Source: an uncultured Alphaproteobacteria bacterium (GTDB taxonomy: Bacteria > Pseudomonadota > Alphaproteobacteria > RS24). From it: DNA of 36,000 nt. The DNA lies in assembly GCA_938091085.1 (NCBI GenBank), contig CALKOC010000025.1, positions 1 through 36,000 of the forward strand, read 5' to 3'. A program made the translations under genes and the position numbers. Positions 16,635-25,518 of the stretch are shown piece by piece (the stretch's first letter is position 1; the number at the start of each line of letters is the position of its first letter). The notes below the pieces were generated by a model. The model saw only the letters and a list, made by a program, of their open reading frames with translations. It was not told the DNA's origin and ran no database searches.

Positions 16635-17621
16635 ATGAATTTAATCTACACATCAGACCAACAGGAACTTATTGACGCGGCAGATAGTTTTTTTGCGGGC
16701 GAACATACGGTTGAATATATGCGCAACCTCTTGGAGTCGGATGCTTCTGATGACACCCAAACATTATGGAATAATTTTGCCGAGCTGGGTCTATTAGGCC
16801 TTGTCGCACCGGAAGAAAACAGCGGATTGGCGCAGGACTTTTCTGTCATGGCAGGCATTGCTGAAATGGCAGGTAATGTTGCGCTTACCGAACCGCTTAT
16901 CGAAATAGCAGGCATCAGTGTGCCGGTTCTCGCACAGATGGGTGCAACTGACGAATTAAATGCTGTGATTAGCGGAGATTTAAAAGTCCTTCCTGTTTGC
17001 GGACTATCCGGCATGGTCAGCCATGCGGATACAGCGGATATGTTTCTCATCGGGGAAGGCGGTAAGGCGCGGCTGCTTGATAAAAGCGATGTCACCCTCA
17101 CCCCGTTAAAATCAATTGACCCTTTGCGTAAGCTTTATAAAGTTTCACATGCTGGCGATGGTCTGGAGGCGATTGACCAGCGTGGTGCGATACTCAACGC
17201 ATCTTTTCTTTGCGGCCTATCCAAGAGAATGGTCACTTTATCAGTGGACTACGCCAAAGACCGCGAACAATTCGGTAAACAAATCGGATCGTTTCAAGCC
17301 ATTAAACATCAGTTGGCAAATGTACATACGCAAATCGAGTTCACCCGTCCAATTGTTCAGCTTGCCGCTACGCAAAATGGGCGCTGTGTCCATCAGGCGA
17401 AAGTGTCATCAATTGATACAGCTATGCTTGCAGCAGAAACAGCCATTCAAGTTCATGGCGGTATGGGTTATACATTTGAAGTCAGTTTACACATGTTCAT
17501 GAAACGCGCATGGGCGCTTTGCGGCGAATGGGGAGACCGCAATCATCATATCAATATTCTCGAAACTATGATTTTAGCGGATGATGCTGAACTGGGGCCG
17601 GGAACAACTTTCAGTTATTAA
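16635..17621 (+). CDS. Acyl-CoA dehydrogenase, short beta-type subunit
   Basis: A 328-residue, shortened acyl-CoA dehydrogenase, similar in size to mycobacterial FadE32/FadE33. The N-terminal helical domain and central barrel are degenerate, but the C-terminal domain is clear: DREQFGKQIGSFQAIKHQLA and QVHGGMGYTFEVSLHMFMKRA. Such subunits pair with a full-length alpha partner, here the gene ending 10 bases upstream. The start is placed at 16635 by its position after the upstream stop; the open frame runs further back inside the previous gene. The ribosome site is weak (TAAGAG), which fits translational coupling. Confidence 0.84.
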   Translation: MNLIYTSDQQELIDAADSFFAGEHTVEYMRNLLESDASDDTQTLWNNFAELGLLGLVAPEENSGLAQDFSVMAGIAEMAGNVALTEPLIEIAGISVPVLAQMGATDELNAVISGDLKVLPVCGLSGMVSHADTADMFLIGEGGKARLLDKSDVTLTPLKSIDPLRKLYKVSHAGDGLEAIDQRGAILNASFLCGLSKRMVTLSVDYAKDREQFGKQIGSFQAIKHQLANVHTQIEFTRPIVQLAATQNGRCVHQAKVSSIDTAMLAAETAIQVHGGMGYTFEVSLHMFMKRAWALCGEWGDRNHHINILETMILADDAELGPGTTFSY

Positions 17622-17631
17622 GGAGAAAATT

Positions 17632-18783
17632 ATGGGCGAAGCTTATATTATTGATGCAATCCGAACACCAACAGGCCGACGCAAAGGGACGCTTTCAGAT
17701 GTTCATGGTGCAGACCTCGGCGCTTTTATTCTGCGCACCCTAGTTGATAAGCATGACATTCCCGCAGAAGATTATGATGATGTCGTTTTCGGCTGTCTTG
17801 ATGCTGTAGGGCCTTTGGCTGGCAACATCGCTCGGACATGCTGGCTCGCAGCAGGTCTGCCTGAAGCCATTCCTGGCGTAACTATTGATCGTCAATGTGG
17901 CTCGTCGCAGCAAGCAGTTCATTTCGCCGCGCAAGGTATTATGGCAGGTGTTCAAGACCTTGTTATTGCCGGCGGTGTGCAGACAATGACAAAAATTCCG
18001 ATTAGCTCGGCTATGGTACTTGCCAAGCCACTTGGCTTCAATGACCCTTTCTCCGGCTCAGAAGGCTGGGTTAAAAGATATGGTAACGAACCTGTCTCAC
18101 AATTCCACGGTGCCGAATTGATTGCCAAAAAATGGGATATTTCCAGAGAAGAGATGGAAGAATATGCCCTCGCAAGTCATCAGAGAGCCGCAACAGCGAT
18201 TGATGAAGGCCGTTTCAACAACGAGGTCGTAGCTTTTAATGGCCTTGAGATGGATGAAACAGTCAGACGCGATACCACGATGGAAAAAATGGCAACACTC
18301 GAGCCGCTTCAAGAGGGCGGTCGCATCCATGCTGGTATTTCCAGCCAGACATCTGATGCCTCATCAGCCATGTTGCTGGCCTCAGAAGATGCGGTCAAAA
18401 AATATAATCTGAAACCCCGCGCACGTATTCATCACATGAGTGTTCGTGGTGATGATCCAATTTTCATGCTGACAGCTCCAATTCCTGCCACAGAATATGC
18501 GTTGAATAAAACCGGCATGTCTCTGGAGGATATTGACCTTGTTGAAATTAATGAGGCTTTTGCGCCTGTGCCAATGGCATGGCTAAAAGAAACTGGCTAT
18601 CCGCATGAAAAAACCAATGTGAATGGCGGCGCAATTGCGCTGGGTCACCCGCTTGGTGCAACTGGCACAAAACTTATGGCGACCTTGCTTAATGAACTTG
18701 AGCGTACTGGTGGACGTTATGGCCTGCAAACCATGTGTGAAGGTGGTGGTCTGGCCAATGTAACAATCATTGAAAGACTCTAA
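17632..18783 (+). CDS. fadA6: FadA6-like thiolase
   Basis: A 383-residue thiolase. The nucleophilic cysteine is Cys89 in [17 protein letters not shown] follows near residue 310, and the GHPLGATG histidine and CEGGG cysteine of the second catalytic site are both present. The C-terminal block [14 protein letters not shown] and overall length match remembered FadA6, the thiolase of the HIP catabolic regulon (ScdF in Comamonas). It probably removes acetyl-CoA from the beta-keto CoA ester of the shortened HIP chain. The start at 17632 is set by AAGGAG 6 bases upstream; an earlier in-frame ATG overlaps the preceding gene and is rejected. Confidence 0.9.
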   Translation: MGEAYIIDAIRTPTGRRKGTLSDVHGADLGAFILRTLVDKHDIPAEDYDDVVFGCLDAVGPLAGNIARTCWLAAGLPEAIPGVTIDRQCGSSQQAVHFAAQGIMAGVQDLVIAGGVQTMTKIPISSAMVLAKPLGFNDPFSGSEGWVKRYGNEPVSQFHGAELIAKKWDISREEMEEYALASHQRAATAIDEGRFNNEVVAFNGLEMDETVRRDTTMEKMATLEPLQEGGRIHAGISSQTSDASSAMLLASEDAVKKYNLKPRARIHHMSVRGDDPIFMLTAPIPATEYALNKTGMSLEDIDLVEINEAFAPVPMAWLKETGYPHEKTNVNGGAIALGHPLGATGTKLMATLLNELERTGGRYGLQTMCEGGGLANVTIIERL

Positions 18784-18785
18784 AT

Positions 18786-19664
18786 ATGGGCTTATGTGAC
18801 AACAGAACAATCATCATTACCGGTGCAGGTGGCGGCCTTGGTCGTGCCTACGCCATCGCAGTGGGCGCAGCCGGGGGCAATGTCGTCGTCAATGACATTA
18901 ACCCCGACACTGCTGCTGAAACCGTCAAGATTATTAATGATGCGGGCGGTCAGGCGATTGTTAATCTCGATGACATAACGGATTATGCTTCTGCGGGTAA
19001 AATCTTAGCGGCTGCAATTGAGCGCTATGGTGATGTGCATGCTGTTGTCAATAATGCCGGTAACAATCGGGACCGCATGTTTACCTCCCTCAGTGAGAGT
19101 GACTGGGACGATGTGATACGCGTGCATCTTAAAGGGCATTTTTGTCTATCATCACATGCCGCAAAATATTGGCGTGAAAAGTCTAAAAATGGGGAAAATC
19201 CCGATGCGCGGATTATCAACACCAGCTCCGGCGCGGGACTTCAGGGCTCTGTCGGACAAACCAATTATGCAACTGCAAAGGGTGGGATTTTGACCCTCAC
19301 CCTGAATCAATCTGCTGAATTGGCACGCTATGGTATCACTGCTAATTCGGTAGCGCCGCAAGGCCGCACGGGTATGACGGAAGAAGTCTTTGCCGATATG
19401 ATGAAAGTGCCTGAGGACGGCAGTTTCGACAAATTCGACCCCGCAAATGTTGCCCCTCTCATTGTCTATCTATGCAGTCCTGCTTCAGCTGATATTAACG
19501 GTTATTGCTTTGAGTCTTTTGGCGGCAAGCTTTCCATCGCCGATGGTTATAAAACCGGGCCAATCAAAGATAAAGAAGCACGCTACGAGCCTGAAGAAAT
19601 TGATGCGGTAATTCGTGAGTTAATCGAAATTACGCCTCCGGCTCAAAAAGTTTACGGGAGCTAA
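18786..19664 (+). CDS. MFE-2-like SDR, probable (3R)-hydroxyacyl-CoA dehydrogenase
   Basis: A 292-residue SDR whose N terminus (TGAGGGLGRAYA at about 12-23, then VVVNDI) is typical of the dehydrogenase domain of peroxisomal multifunctional enzyme type 2 (HSD17B4). It also has NNAGNNRD, a serine in NTSSGAG, and YATAKGG as catalytic residues. That family oxidises (3R)-hydroxyacyl-CoA esters. The mycobacterial HIP regulon has a similar gene (Rv3548c), and Comamonas ScdE is assigned this step. It lies 2 bases after fadA6, so dehydrogenase and thiolase are a natural pair. It also fits the MaoC-type (R)-hydratase at 22742. Confidence 0.87.
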   Translation: MGLCDNRTIIITGAGGGLGRAYAIAVGAAGGNVVVNDINPDTAAETVKIINDAGGQAIVNLDDITDYASAGKILAAAIERYGDVHAVVNNAGNNRDRMFTSLSESDWDDVIRVHLKGHFCLSSHAAKYWREKSKNGENPDARIINTSSGAGLQGSVGQTNYATAKGGILTLTLNQSAELARYGITANSVAPQGRTGMTEEVFADMMKVPEDGSFDKFDPANVAPLIVYLCSPASADINGYCFESFGGKLSIADGYKTGPIKDKEARYEPEEIDAVIRELIEITPPAQKVYGS

Positions 19665-19669
19665 AGCCT

Positions 19670-20791
19670 ATGCCGCCATTTCCATTTCAGGAAGATCACG
19701 AAATGATCCGCGAAGCCGTTAAAGGCTGGCTATCTGATTGGGAAGATGGCGGTAAGACCTTACATCGTGTGGCCAAAGAAGGTCAGGGTTTTGACCGCGC
19801 CGCATGGGAAGGCTTTGCCCGTGACCAAGGCATGGCGGGCATCAGCATCCCCGAACAATATGGCGGTGCAGATATGGGGCTTTTAGGGCGTACCGTGATT
19901 ATGGAAGAAACCGGCTACACGCTTTTCAGCGCACCCTTTTTTTCAACATGTGTTTTAGCAGCAGATATGATTGAGGCCTTTGCGAGTGAAGACGACAAGA
20001 CAGACTTGCTCGGTAAAATCGCCAGTGGCGATATTATTATTTCCGTTCTTGATGGCCGGGAAAAACTTTCCCTTAAAGACAGTAAATTAAACGGTACTCT
20101 TTCTCCGGCAACAGATGCAGCACATGCAGACCTTATTTTAGTAGCTGCAAAAGACGAAAATAATGACGTCGTGCTGACGGGTTATAGCCCAAACACTGCA
20201 GGATTAAGCGTAACCCCATATGCCTCATTAGACCCGACACGAAGTCAGGCAAAAGTATCATTTGAAAATGTTGCGCTTTCTGACGGACAAGCGATAGGCA
20301 AGGCTAACGATGTCGCTTTTTCACAAATACTTCAGATTGCCCATGGGTCGCTCGCAGCTGAATGTGTCGGCGGCGGACAAAGATGTTTAGATATGACGCT
20401 GGATTACACTAATCAACGCGTTCAATTTGGAAGACAAATCGGTAGCTTCCAATCTGTAAAGCATAAATGTGCAGATATGTTTATAGCTCTTGAAAGCGCA
20501 AGATCTGCATCATATTTCGCCGCATCACCTGATCTGGATAATGACCATTCGGCAAAGTTTGAAGCCGCTTTAATTGCAAAAAACTATGCCTCAGAAGCCT
20601 TTTTCAAAATAGCAGGCGATGCCATACAAATGCATGGCGGTATCGGCTTCACCTGGGAATATCCTCTGCACTATTTTTTCAAACGCGCGCGCGGCAACCG
20701 CGCCCTCTTCACTTCATCTGAAGACGGATTTCAAATGCTCGCGGATGAAATCGGTCTAAAGTCACATGCATCAGCTATATCAGGAGAATGA
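19670..20791 (+). CDS. Acyl-CoA dehydrogenase, beta-type subunit
   Basis: A 373-residue divergent acyl-CoA dehydrogenase. The N-terminal domain is recognisable (GMAGISIPEQYGGADMG) and the C-terminal domain is well conserved (NQRVQFGRQIGSFQSVKHK, QMHGGIGFTWEYPLHYFF), while the middle FAD-contact motifs seen in alpha subunits are eroded. It is followed 1 base after its stop by FadE30, so the two likely form a heteromer, as reported for ScdC1/ScdC2 in Comamonas. The GGGIGFTWE-type C-terminal motif is shared with the other short subunit at 16635. It probably desaturates HIP-CoA with its partner. Confidence 0.84.
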   Translation: MPPFPFQEDHEMIREAVKGWLSDWEDGGKTLHRVAKEGQGFDRAAWEGFARDQGMAGISIPEQYGGADMGLLGRTVIMEETGYTLFSAPFFSTCVLAADMIEAFASEDDKTDLLGKIASGDIIISVLDGREKLSLKDSKLNGTLSPATDAAHADLILVAAKDENNDVVLTGYSPNTAGLSVTPYASLDPTRSQAKVSFENVALSDGQAIGKANDVAFSQILQIAHGSLAAECVGGGQRCLDMTLDYTNQRVQFGRQIGSFQSVKHKCADMFIALESARSASYFAASPDLDNDHSAKFEAALIAKNYASEAFFKIAGDAIQMHGGIGFTWEYPLHYFFKRARGNRALFTSSEDGFQMLADEIGLKSHASAISGE

Positions 20792-20792
20792 T

Positions 20793-21950
20793 ATGAGCAT
20801 TCGCGAAGAACTCAACCAATGGATGTTGGATAATTTAACCGGCGAATTTGAAAAGATCAGATGGCGTGGTGGCCCCGGAGATGAAGATTCGTCCCCTGAA
20901 TTGCGACGCGCCTGGGAACAAAAATTTGGCGAAGCTGGATGGATTGGATTGCAATGGCCAAAAGAATATGGCGGACGTGATTTAAGTCTGATGGACTTTG
21001 TCGAGTTTAACGAAGAGTATGCCCGCCATGGTGGCCCCGGTCGTGCTGGTCATATAGGCGAAACATTGATGGCGCCAACGATTTTGGCCTATGGAACAGA
21101 GGCGCAAAAAGAGCGCTTCCTGCCCGGCATTAAAAATGGCTCAGAACTGTGGTGTCAGGGTTATTCTGAACCAAATGCCGGCTCTGACCTTTCAAATATT
21201 AAGACAAAAGCCCGCCTTGAGGGTAATCACTGGGTGATAGATGGCCAGAAAATCTGGACGTCTTTAGCGCATGAGTCCGACTGGATTTTTGTTATTGCTC
21301 GCGCTGAAGAAGGCACCAAAGGCCGGGATGGTCTGGTTTTCTTGTTGGTTGAGCTTGACCAACCGGGCATAGATATTCGCCCTATTCATCAGATTAGCGG
21401 CACAGCAGAATTTAATGAAGTTTACTTCACTGAAGCTAAAGCCGAAGCCAGTAATATTATCGGAGAAGTCGGAGAAGGCTGGAAGATTGCTATGGCTCTC
21501 CTCGGCTTTGAGCGCGGGGCATCAACCCTTGGTCAACAAATGATGTTCCAAAATGAACTGAACCTTATCATTAAAACCGCTAATGAAAACGGGCGTGCAG
21601 ATGACCCTTCTCTTCGTCGCCGCATTGCCGAAGCACATGCTGGCTTGAAGGTTATGCGTTTTAATGCACTCCGTATGTTAAACGGCACACAAGATGGTAG
21701 CACCAGCAAAGAAGGCTACATCTCTAAAATCTTTTGGGCGACATGGCACCGGGATTTGGGTGAACTGGCTATGGATGTTATTGGCGCAGATGCAGAGATT
21801 ATTGAAGATGAACTTTCGCCGTTACAGAAGCTATTCTTGTTCTCTCGTGCGGATACGATTTATGCAGGCACCAACCAAATCCAGCGGAATATTATCGCAG
21901 AACGTGCTCTAGGCATGCCCAAAGAACCAAGAGGCAATACAAATGGTTGA
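20793..21950 (+). CDS. fadE30: FadE30-like acyl-CoA dehydrogenase
   Basis: A 385-residue acyl-CoA dehydrogenase strongly resembling mycobacterial FadE30 in length and in blocks such as ELWCQGYSEPNAGSDLSN (about 117-134), GQKIWTSLAH, ISGTAEFNEV, FERGASTLGQQ, ELAMDVIG and IYAGTNQIQRN. FadE30 introduces the first double bond into the propionyl side chain of HIP-CoA. As in the other alpha-type subunit, the medium-chain catalytic Glu position in YEGT is Ala. The start at 20793 follows CAGGAGA; an upstream in-frame ATG lies within the previous gene. Its stop overlaps the ipdF start by 8 bases. Confidence 0.9.
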   Translation: MSIREELNQWMLDNLTGEFEKIRWRGGPGDEDSSPELRRAWEQKFGEAGWIGLQWPKEYGGRDLSLMDFVEFNEEYARHGGPGRAGHIGETLMAPTILAYGTEAQKERFLPGIKNGSELWCQGYSEPNAGSDLSNIKTKARLEGNHWVIDGQKIWTSLAHESDWIFVIARAEEGTKGRDGLVFLLVELDQPGIDIRPIHQISGTAEFNEVYFTEAKAEASNIIGEVGEGWKIAMALLGFERGASTLGQQMMFQNELNLIIKTANENGRADDPSLRRRIAEAHAGLKVMRFNALRMLNGTQDGSTSKEGYISKIFWATWHRDLGELAMDVIGADAEIIEDELSPLQKLFLFSRADTIYAGTNQIQRNIIAERALGMPKEPRGNTNG

Positions 21951-22731
21951 TTTGAAACTTCCGCCTAATTACGTCGATGGACATAATCTCCTCGCCGGGA
22001 AAACAGTCGTCATCACCGCCGCTGCTGGAACAGGTATTGGCTTTGCCGCGGCTCGTAAATGCATTGAAGAAGGTGCAACTGTTTTTATTTCTGACATCCA
22101 TGAAGGACGCCTGGCAGATGCTGCCGAAAGACTGGAGTCCTTAACCGGACAAAAGCCGGATACAGCCTTGTGCAATGTAACAGTCCAAGAAGATGTTGAT
22201 GCCCTTTTTGCTGCTGCTCAAAAATCTCTCGGCAGCATTGACATTGTCATCAACAATGCAGGTCTAGGCGGTACGGCAGATATTGTTGATATGACAGATG
22301 ACCAATGGTCCATAGTTCTTGATGTAACTTTAAATGGCTGTTTCAGAATTAACCGCGCTGCCATGCAAATTATGAAAGAACAGCAACAAGGCGTCATTGT
22401 GAATAATGCCTCAGTGCTTGGCTGGCGCGCACAAAAGGGCCAGGCTCACTATGCAGCCGCAAAAGCCGGGGTTATGGCTCTTACGCGCTGCGCCGCAATT
22501 GAAGGCACTGAATTCGGTGTTCGGGTCAATGCCGTGGCACCAAGCCTTGCGATTCACGAATTTCTTCACAAGGTAACAACTAAAGAATTACTCGCAGAGC
22601 TTGAAGCTAAAGAAGCTTTCGGACGCGGCAGTGAAGTCTGGGAACAGGCCAACATCATGGTCTTCCTAGCCAGTGATTATTCATCTTACCTCACTGGGGA
22701 AGTCATCTCCGCCTCTAGCCAGCACGCATAA
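21943..22731 (+). CDS. ipdF: IpdF-like short-chain dehydrogenase
   Basis: A 262-residue SDR. The extended N terminus contains LPPNYVDGHNLLAGKTVV before the cofactor motif TAAAGTGIGFA (about 26-36), where Ala replaces the usual Gly. NNAGLGG, a NNASVLGW serine segment and HYAAAKAGVMALTRC follow, and the protein ends in LTGEVISASSQHA. These blocks match remembered IpdF of the mycobacterial HIP regulon, which oxidises the ring 5-hydroxyl of the HIC-CoA intermediate (ScdG in Comamonas). It is translated from an ATG inside the end of fadE30, indicating tight coupling. Confidence 0.88.
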   Translation: MVDLKLPPNYVDGHNLLAGKTVVITAAAGTGIGFAAARKCIEEGATVFISDIHEGRLADAAERLESLTGQKPDTALCNVTVQEDVDALFAAAQKSLGSIDIVINNAGLGGTADIVDMTDDQWSIVLDVTLNGCFRINRAAMQIMKEQQQGVIVNNASVLGWRAQKGQAHYAAAKAGVMALTRCAAIEGTEFGVRVNAVAPSLAIHEFLHKVTTKELLAELEAKEAFGRGSEVWEQANIMVFLASDYSSYLTGEVISASSQHA

Positions 22732-22741
22732 AGGATTAAAA

Positions 22742-23197
22742 ATGGTCAAACAATATGAAACACCGGCAGATCTTCTTGGTCAGGAAGGTGTCACCCTTGG
22801 GCCAACTGACTGGGTGGAAATGAAGCAAGACCGGGTTAACATGTTTGCCGACGCCACTGATGACCATCAATGGATACATGTAGATGAAACTAAAGCTAAA
22901 GACGGGCCATTTGGCGGCACTATTGCTCACGGGTATCTCACTCTATCACTCGCCAATAAATTTTTACCCCAACTGATTGAAGTAAAGCAGATGTCAATGG
23001 GCGTGAATTACGGCGTCGGAATGGCAAGGTTCCCGAATGCCGTTAAAGTCGGCGCGCGCATTCGTGCAATTGGTGAATTTATCGCAATTGAAGAAATGAA
23101 GGGTGGCATTCAATCTACCTTGCGTATCACAATCGAGATTGAGGGAGAGGAACGACCAGCTTGTGTTGTAGATACAATTAGCAGATACTATCCTTAA
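22742..23197 (+). CDS. MaoC-like (R)-specific enoyl-CoA hydratase
   Basis: A 151-residue single hot-dog-fold protein of the MaoC dehydratase family. The catalytic dyad of (R)-hydratases is visible as Asp41 and His46 in DDHQWIHVD, followed by PFGGTIAHGYLTLSL, the family's other conserved block. It would hydrate a trans-2-enoyl-CoA to the (3R)-hydroxy ester, which suits the MFE-2-like dehydrogenase at 18786, and may supply the hydratase step missing if the crotonase at 12731 is not a hydratase. The start at 22742 follows AAGGAT; the longer frame overlapping ipdF is rejected. Confidence 0.87.
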   Translation: MVKQYETPADLLGQEGVTLGPTDWVEMKQDRVNMFADATDDHQWIHVDETKAKDGPFGGTIAHGYLTLSLANKFLPQLIEVKQMSMGVNYGVGMARFPNAVKVGARIRAIGEFIAIEEMKGGIQSTLRITIEIEGEERPACVVDTISRYYP

Positions 23198-23224
23198 AAT
23201 AATCCAAAGACGTAGGAGGGATAT

Positions 23225-25501
23225 ATGTCTAGTGGTTCTAAAAGAGTAATATTAACTCTTGCCGTAGTCGTTTTAGCACTAATAGGCAGTTGGTTTACCT
23301 TCAGTTTTTTAGCAGAAAACGGTCATTTAGGCAGCGAGCGTGAACGCGGAATTATTCAAGGCGCCGCCATACCGGATAGTATCGTGCTGGCACGTCAGAC
23401 CGCAGAATCCAGCGTTGCTCCAACCCCCGACCGCAAGCAAATCATGTTTGGTGATTTGCATGTACACACAACCTATTCAACAGATGCATTTTTGTGGTCT
23501 CTTCCTCTCTATCAAGGTAAAGGGCTTCACCCACTTGCTGATGCTTGCGATTATGCACGCTACTGTTCCGCTCTAGATTTCTGGGCCATTACCGACCACG
23601 CCGAAGCCTCAATCCCCGAGCGCTGGGAAAATGCTAAACAAAGCATCCGCGAATGTCAGGCCAAGTCCAGCGACCAGTCTAACCCTGACATGGTGTCTAT
23701 GATTGGTTTTGAATGGACTCAAGTCGGCGTCACTCCTGAAACTCATTACGGCCATAAAAATGTAATTTTTAAAGGACTGGAAGATAAAGACGTACCCGTC
23801 AGAACTATTGCAGCAGCAGGTATCACCTCGCTGGCTCTTAGAAACAATGCTAAAGGCATGCCGGCTATTGTGTCACTTATGGAATTTGAAGATCGTCAAA
23901 TTTACTGGGACTTCAATACGTTCTTTAACAATATTCAGGCTGTTCCGGAATGCGATATGGACACCCCCTCAAACGAACTACCGGCAAATTGCTATGAAAC
24001 TGCCGTTACGCCCGGTGACCTAATCCGTAAGCTTAGAGACGAACAAAACCTTGACCCACTTATCATTCCCCATGGCACAAGCTGGGGTCTCTACACGCCT
24101 CATAATACAACATGGGACAAACAATTAAGACCTGAAAACCGCCCGGAGGAATATTCGTTGATTGAAGTCTTCTCAGGTCACGGTAATTCAGAAGAATATA
24201 GAGACTTTGAAACCCTTATAATTGATGATAACGGAAAAGCCATTTGCCCACCCGCCACTGAGGATTACACCCCTTCATGTGTTCGTATGGGCGAGATTGT
24301 TGAAGAACGCTGCCTTGCTGAAGGAACATCATCTGAAGAATGCACATTGCGGGCTTCAGAAGCCAGAGAGATTGGCGCCTTTATGGGACCATCTTATCAT
24401 CTCGCATTAGGTGGTGACACGGCAGCTGACTGGCTACTTTCCGGACAATGTACAGATTGTTATTTGCCAGCATTTCATCATCGTCCGTTAACAAGTGTTC
24501 AGGCCGGTCTTGCGCTTTCACGTTTCGACGAGGATGCAGATAACCCAACCAGGTTTAACTGGGGCTTCATTTCCTCTTCAGATAATCACCGTGCTCGTCC
24601 GGGTACTGGATACAAAGAATTTGGAAGACGCCTAAGCACAGAAGCGGCTGGTCCAAAATCTGCTGAATGGTTCGAACGATTACAACCCGAAACGACACCC
24701 GTAGATGCCTATGTGCACCCGCGTGACCCCGATGAACTCGCTGAAAACGCAAATCTTGGTCTTGCTGAAGTTGAGCGTCAATCTAGCTTTTGGCTAACAG
24801 GCGGTCTTGCGGCTGTGCATACAGAAGGTCGCTCACGAGAGGAAGTCTGGGACGCAATGCAAAGACGCGAAACCTATGGCACCTCGGGTCCGCGCATGTT
24901 GATGTGGTTTGACCGCATAGGTGACGACGGCACACAAACCCCGATGGGGTCATCTGTGGCAACCACCTCCAGTGGCACATTCAAAGTCAAAGCGGTCGGT
25001 TCTTTTAAACAAAAGCCGGGATGCCCTGACCATGCTGTCACTGCTCTTGGAGCGGAGCGCCTGAATGATATTTGTGGCGGCGAGTGTTACAACCCTTCAG
25101 ATGAACGCAACCTGATTGAACGCATTGAAATTGTTCGTATCCGTCCTCAAACCTCACCAGACGAAAAACTTGGTGATTTGATTGATGACCCGTTTCTCGT
25201 TCATAACTGCCCGGTTGACCAGAATGGTTGCAGCTTCAGCTTTTCTGACCCTGACTTTAAAGCTGGTGAGAGAGATGTGCTTTACTACGCACGTGCCATT
25301 CAAGAACCTTGGCCAACGATTAATGCTGAGCCTATAAAGTGCGAATACGATGAAGAAGGTAATTGTGTAAAGGCTAAAGTCTGCACAGGTGATTATAGAT
25401 CTGGCGATGATGAATGCCTCACCATGAAAGATGTCCGCGCATGGTCGTCTCCCATTTACCTGAATTATGGTGCCGGTACATCATCTGTTTCGTCTCAGTA
25501 G
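23225..25501 (+). CDS. DUF3604 protein, membrane-anchored and cysteine-rich
   Basis: A 758-residue exported protein of the DUF3604 family. One N-terminal membrane segment (about 8-30) anchors a large periplasmic part. PHP-like metal motifs are FGDLHVHTTYS (75-85, with His79 and His81) and ITDHAE (122-127), with a later SSDNHRARPGT, suggesting a metal-dependent hydrolase. I count 20 cysteines after the anchor, including CTDC and CGGEC, consistent with disulfides in the periplasm. No biochemical function is firmly established for the family to my knowledge. GTAGGAGGG precedes the ATG. It is the first of three envelope genes at the end of the steroid operon, 27 bases after maoC. Confidence 0.85.
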   Translation: MSSGSKRVILTLAVVVLALIGSWFTFSFLAENGHLGSERERGIIQGAAIPDSIVLARQTAESSVAPTPDRKQIMFGDLHVHTTYSTDAFLWSLPLYQGKGLHPLADACDYARYCSALDFWAITDHAEASIPERWENAKQSIRECQAKSSDQSNPDMVSMIGFEWTQVGVTPETHYGHKNVIFKGLEDKDVPVRTIAAAGITSLALRNNAKGMPAIVSLMEFEDRQIYWDFNTFFNNIQAVPECDMDTPSNELPANCYETAVTPGDLIRKLRDEQNLDPLIIPHGTSWGLYTPHNTTWDKQLRPENRPEEYSLIEVFSGHGNSEEYRDFETLIIDDNGKAICPPATEDYTPSCVRMGEIVEERCLAEGTSSEECTLRASEAREIGAFMGPSYHLALGGDTAADWLLSGQCTDCYLPAFHHRPLTSVQAGLALSRFDEDADNPTRFNWGFISSSDNHRARPGTGYKEFGRRLSTEAAGPKSAEWFERLQPETTPVDAYVHPRDPDELAENANLGLAEVERQSSFWLTGGLAAVHTEGRSREEVWDAMQRRETYGTSGPRMLMWFDRIGDDGTQTPMGSSVATTSSGTFKVKAVGSFKQKPGCPDHAVTALGAERLNDICGGECYNPSDERNLIERIEIVRIRPQTSPDEKLGDLIDDPFLVHNCPVDQNGCSFSFSDPDFKAGERDVLYYARAIQEPWPTINAEPIKCEYDEEGNCVKAKVCTGDYRSGDDECLTMKDVRAWSSPIYLNYGAGTSSVSSQ

Positions 25502-25518
25502 TCTGAAACATTACTCAT

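Noticed and set aside
16202-16636. 144-codon leftward frame antisense to an acyl-CoA dehydrogenase gene
   Set aside because: It lies wholly within a conserved gene on the other strand and has composition typical of a shadow frame.
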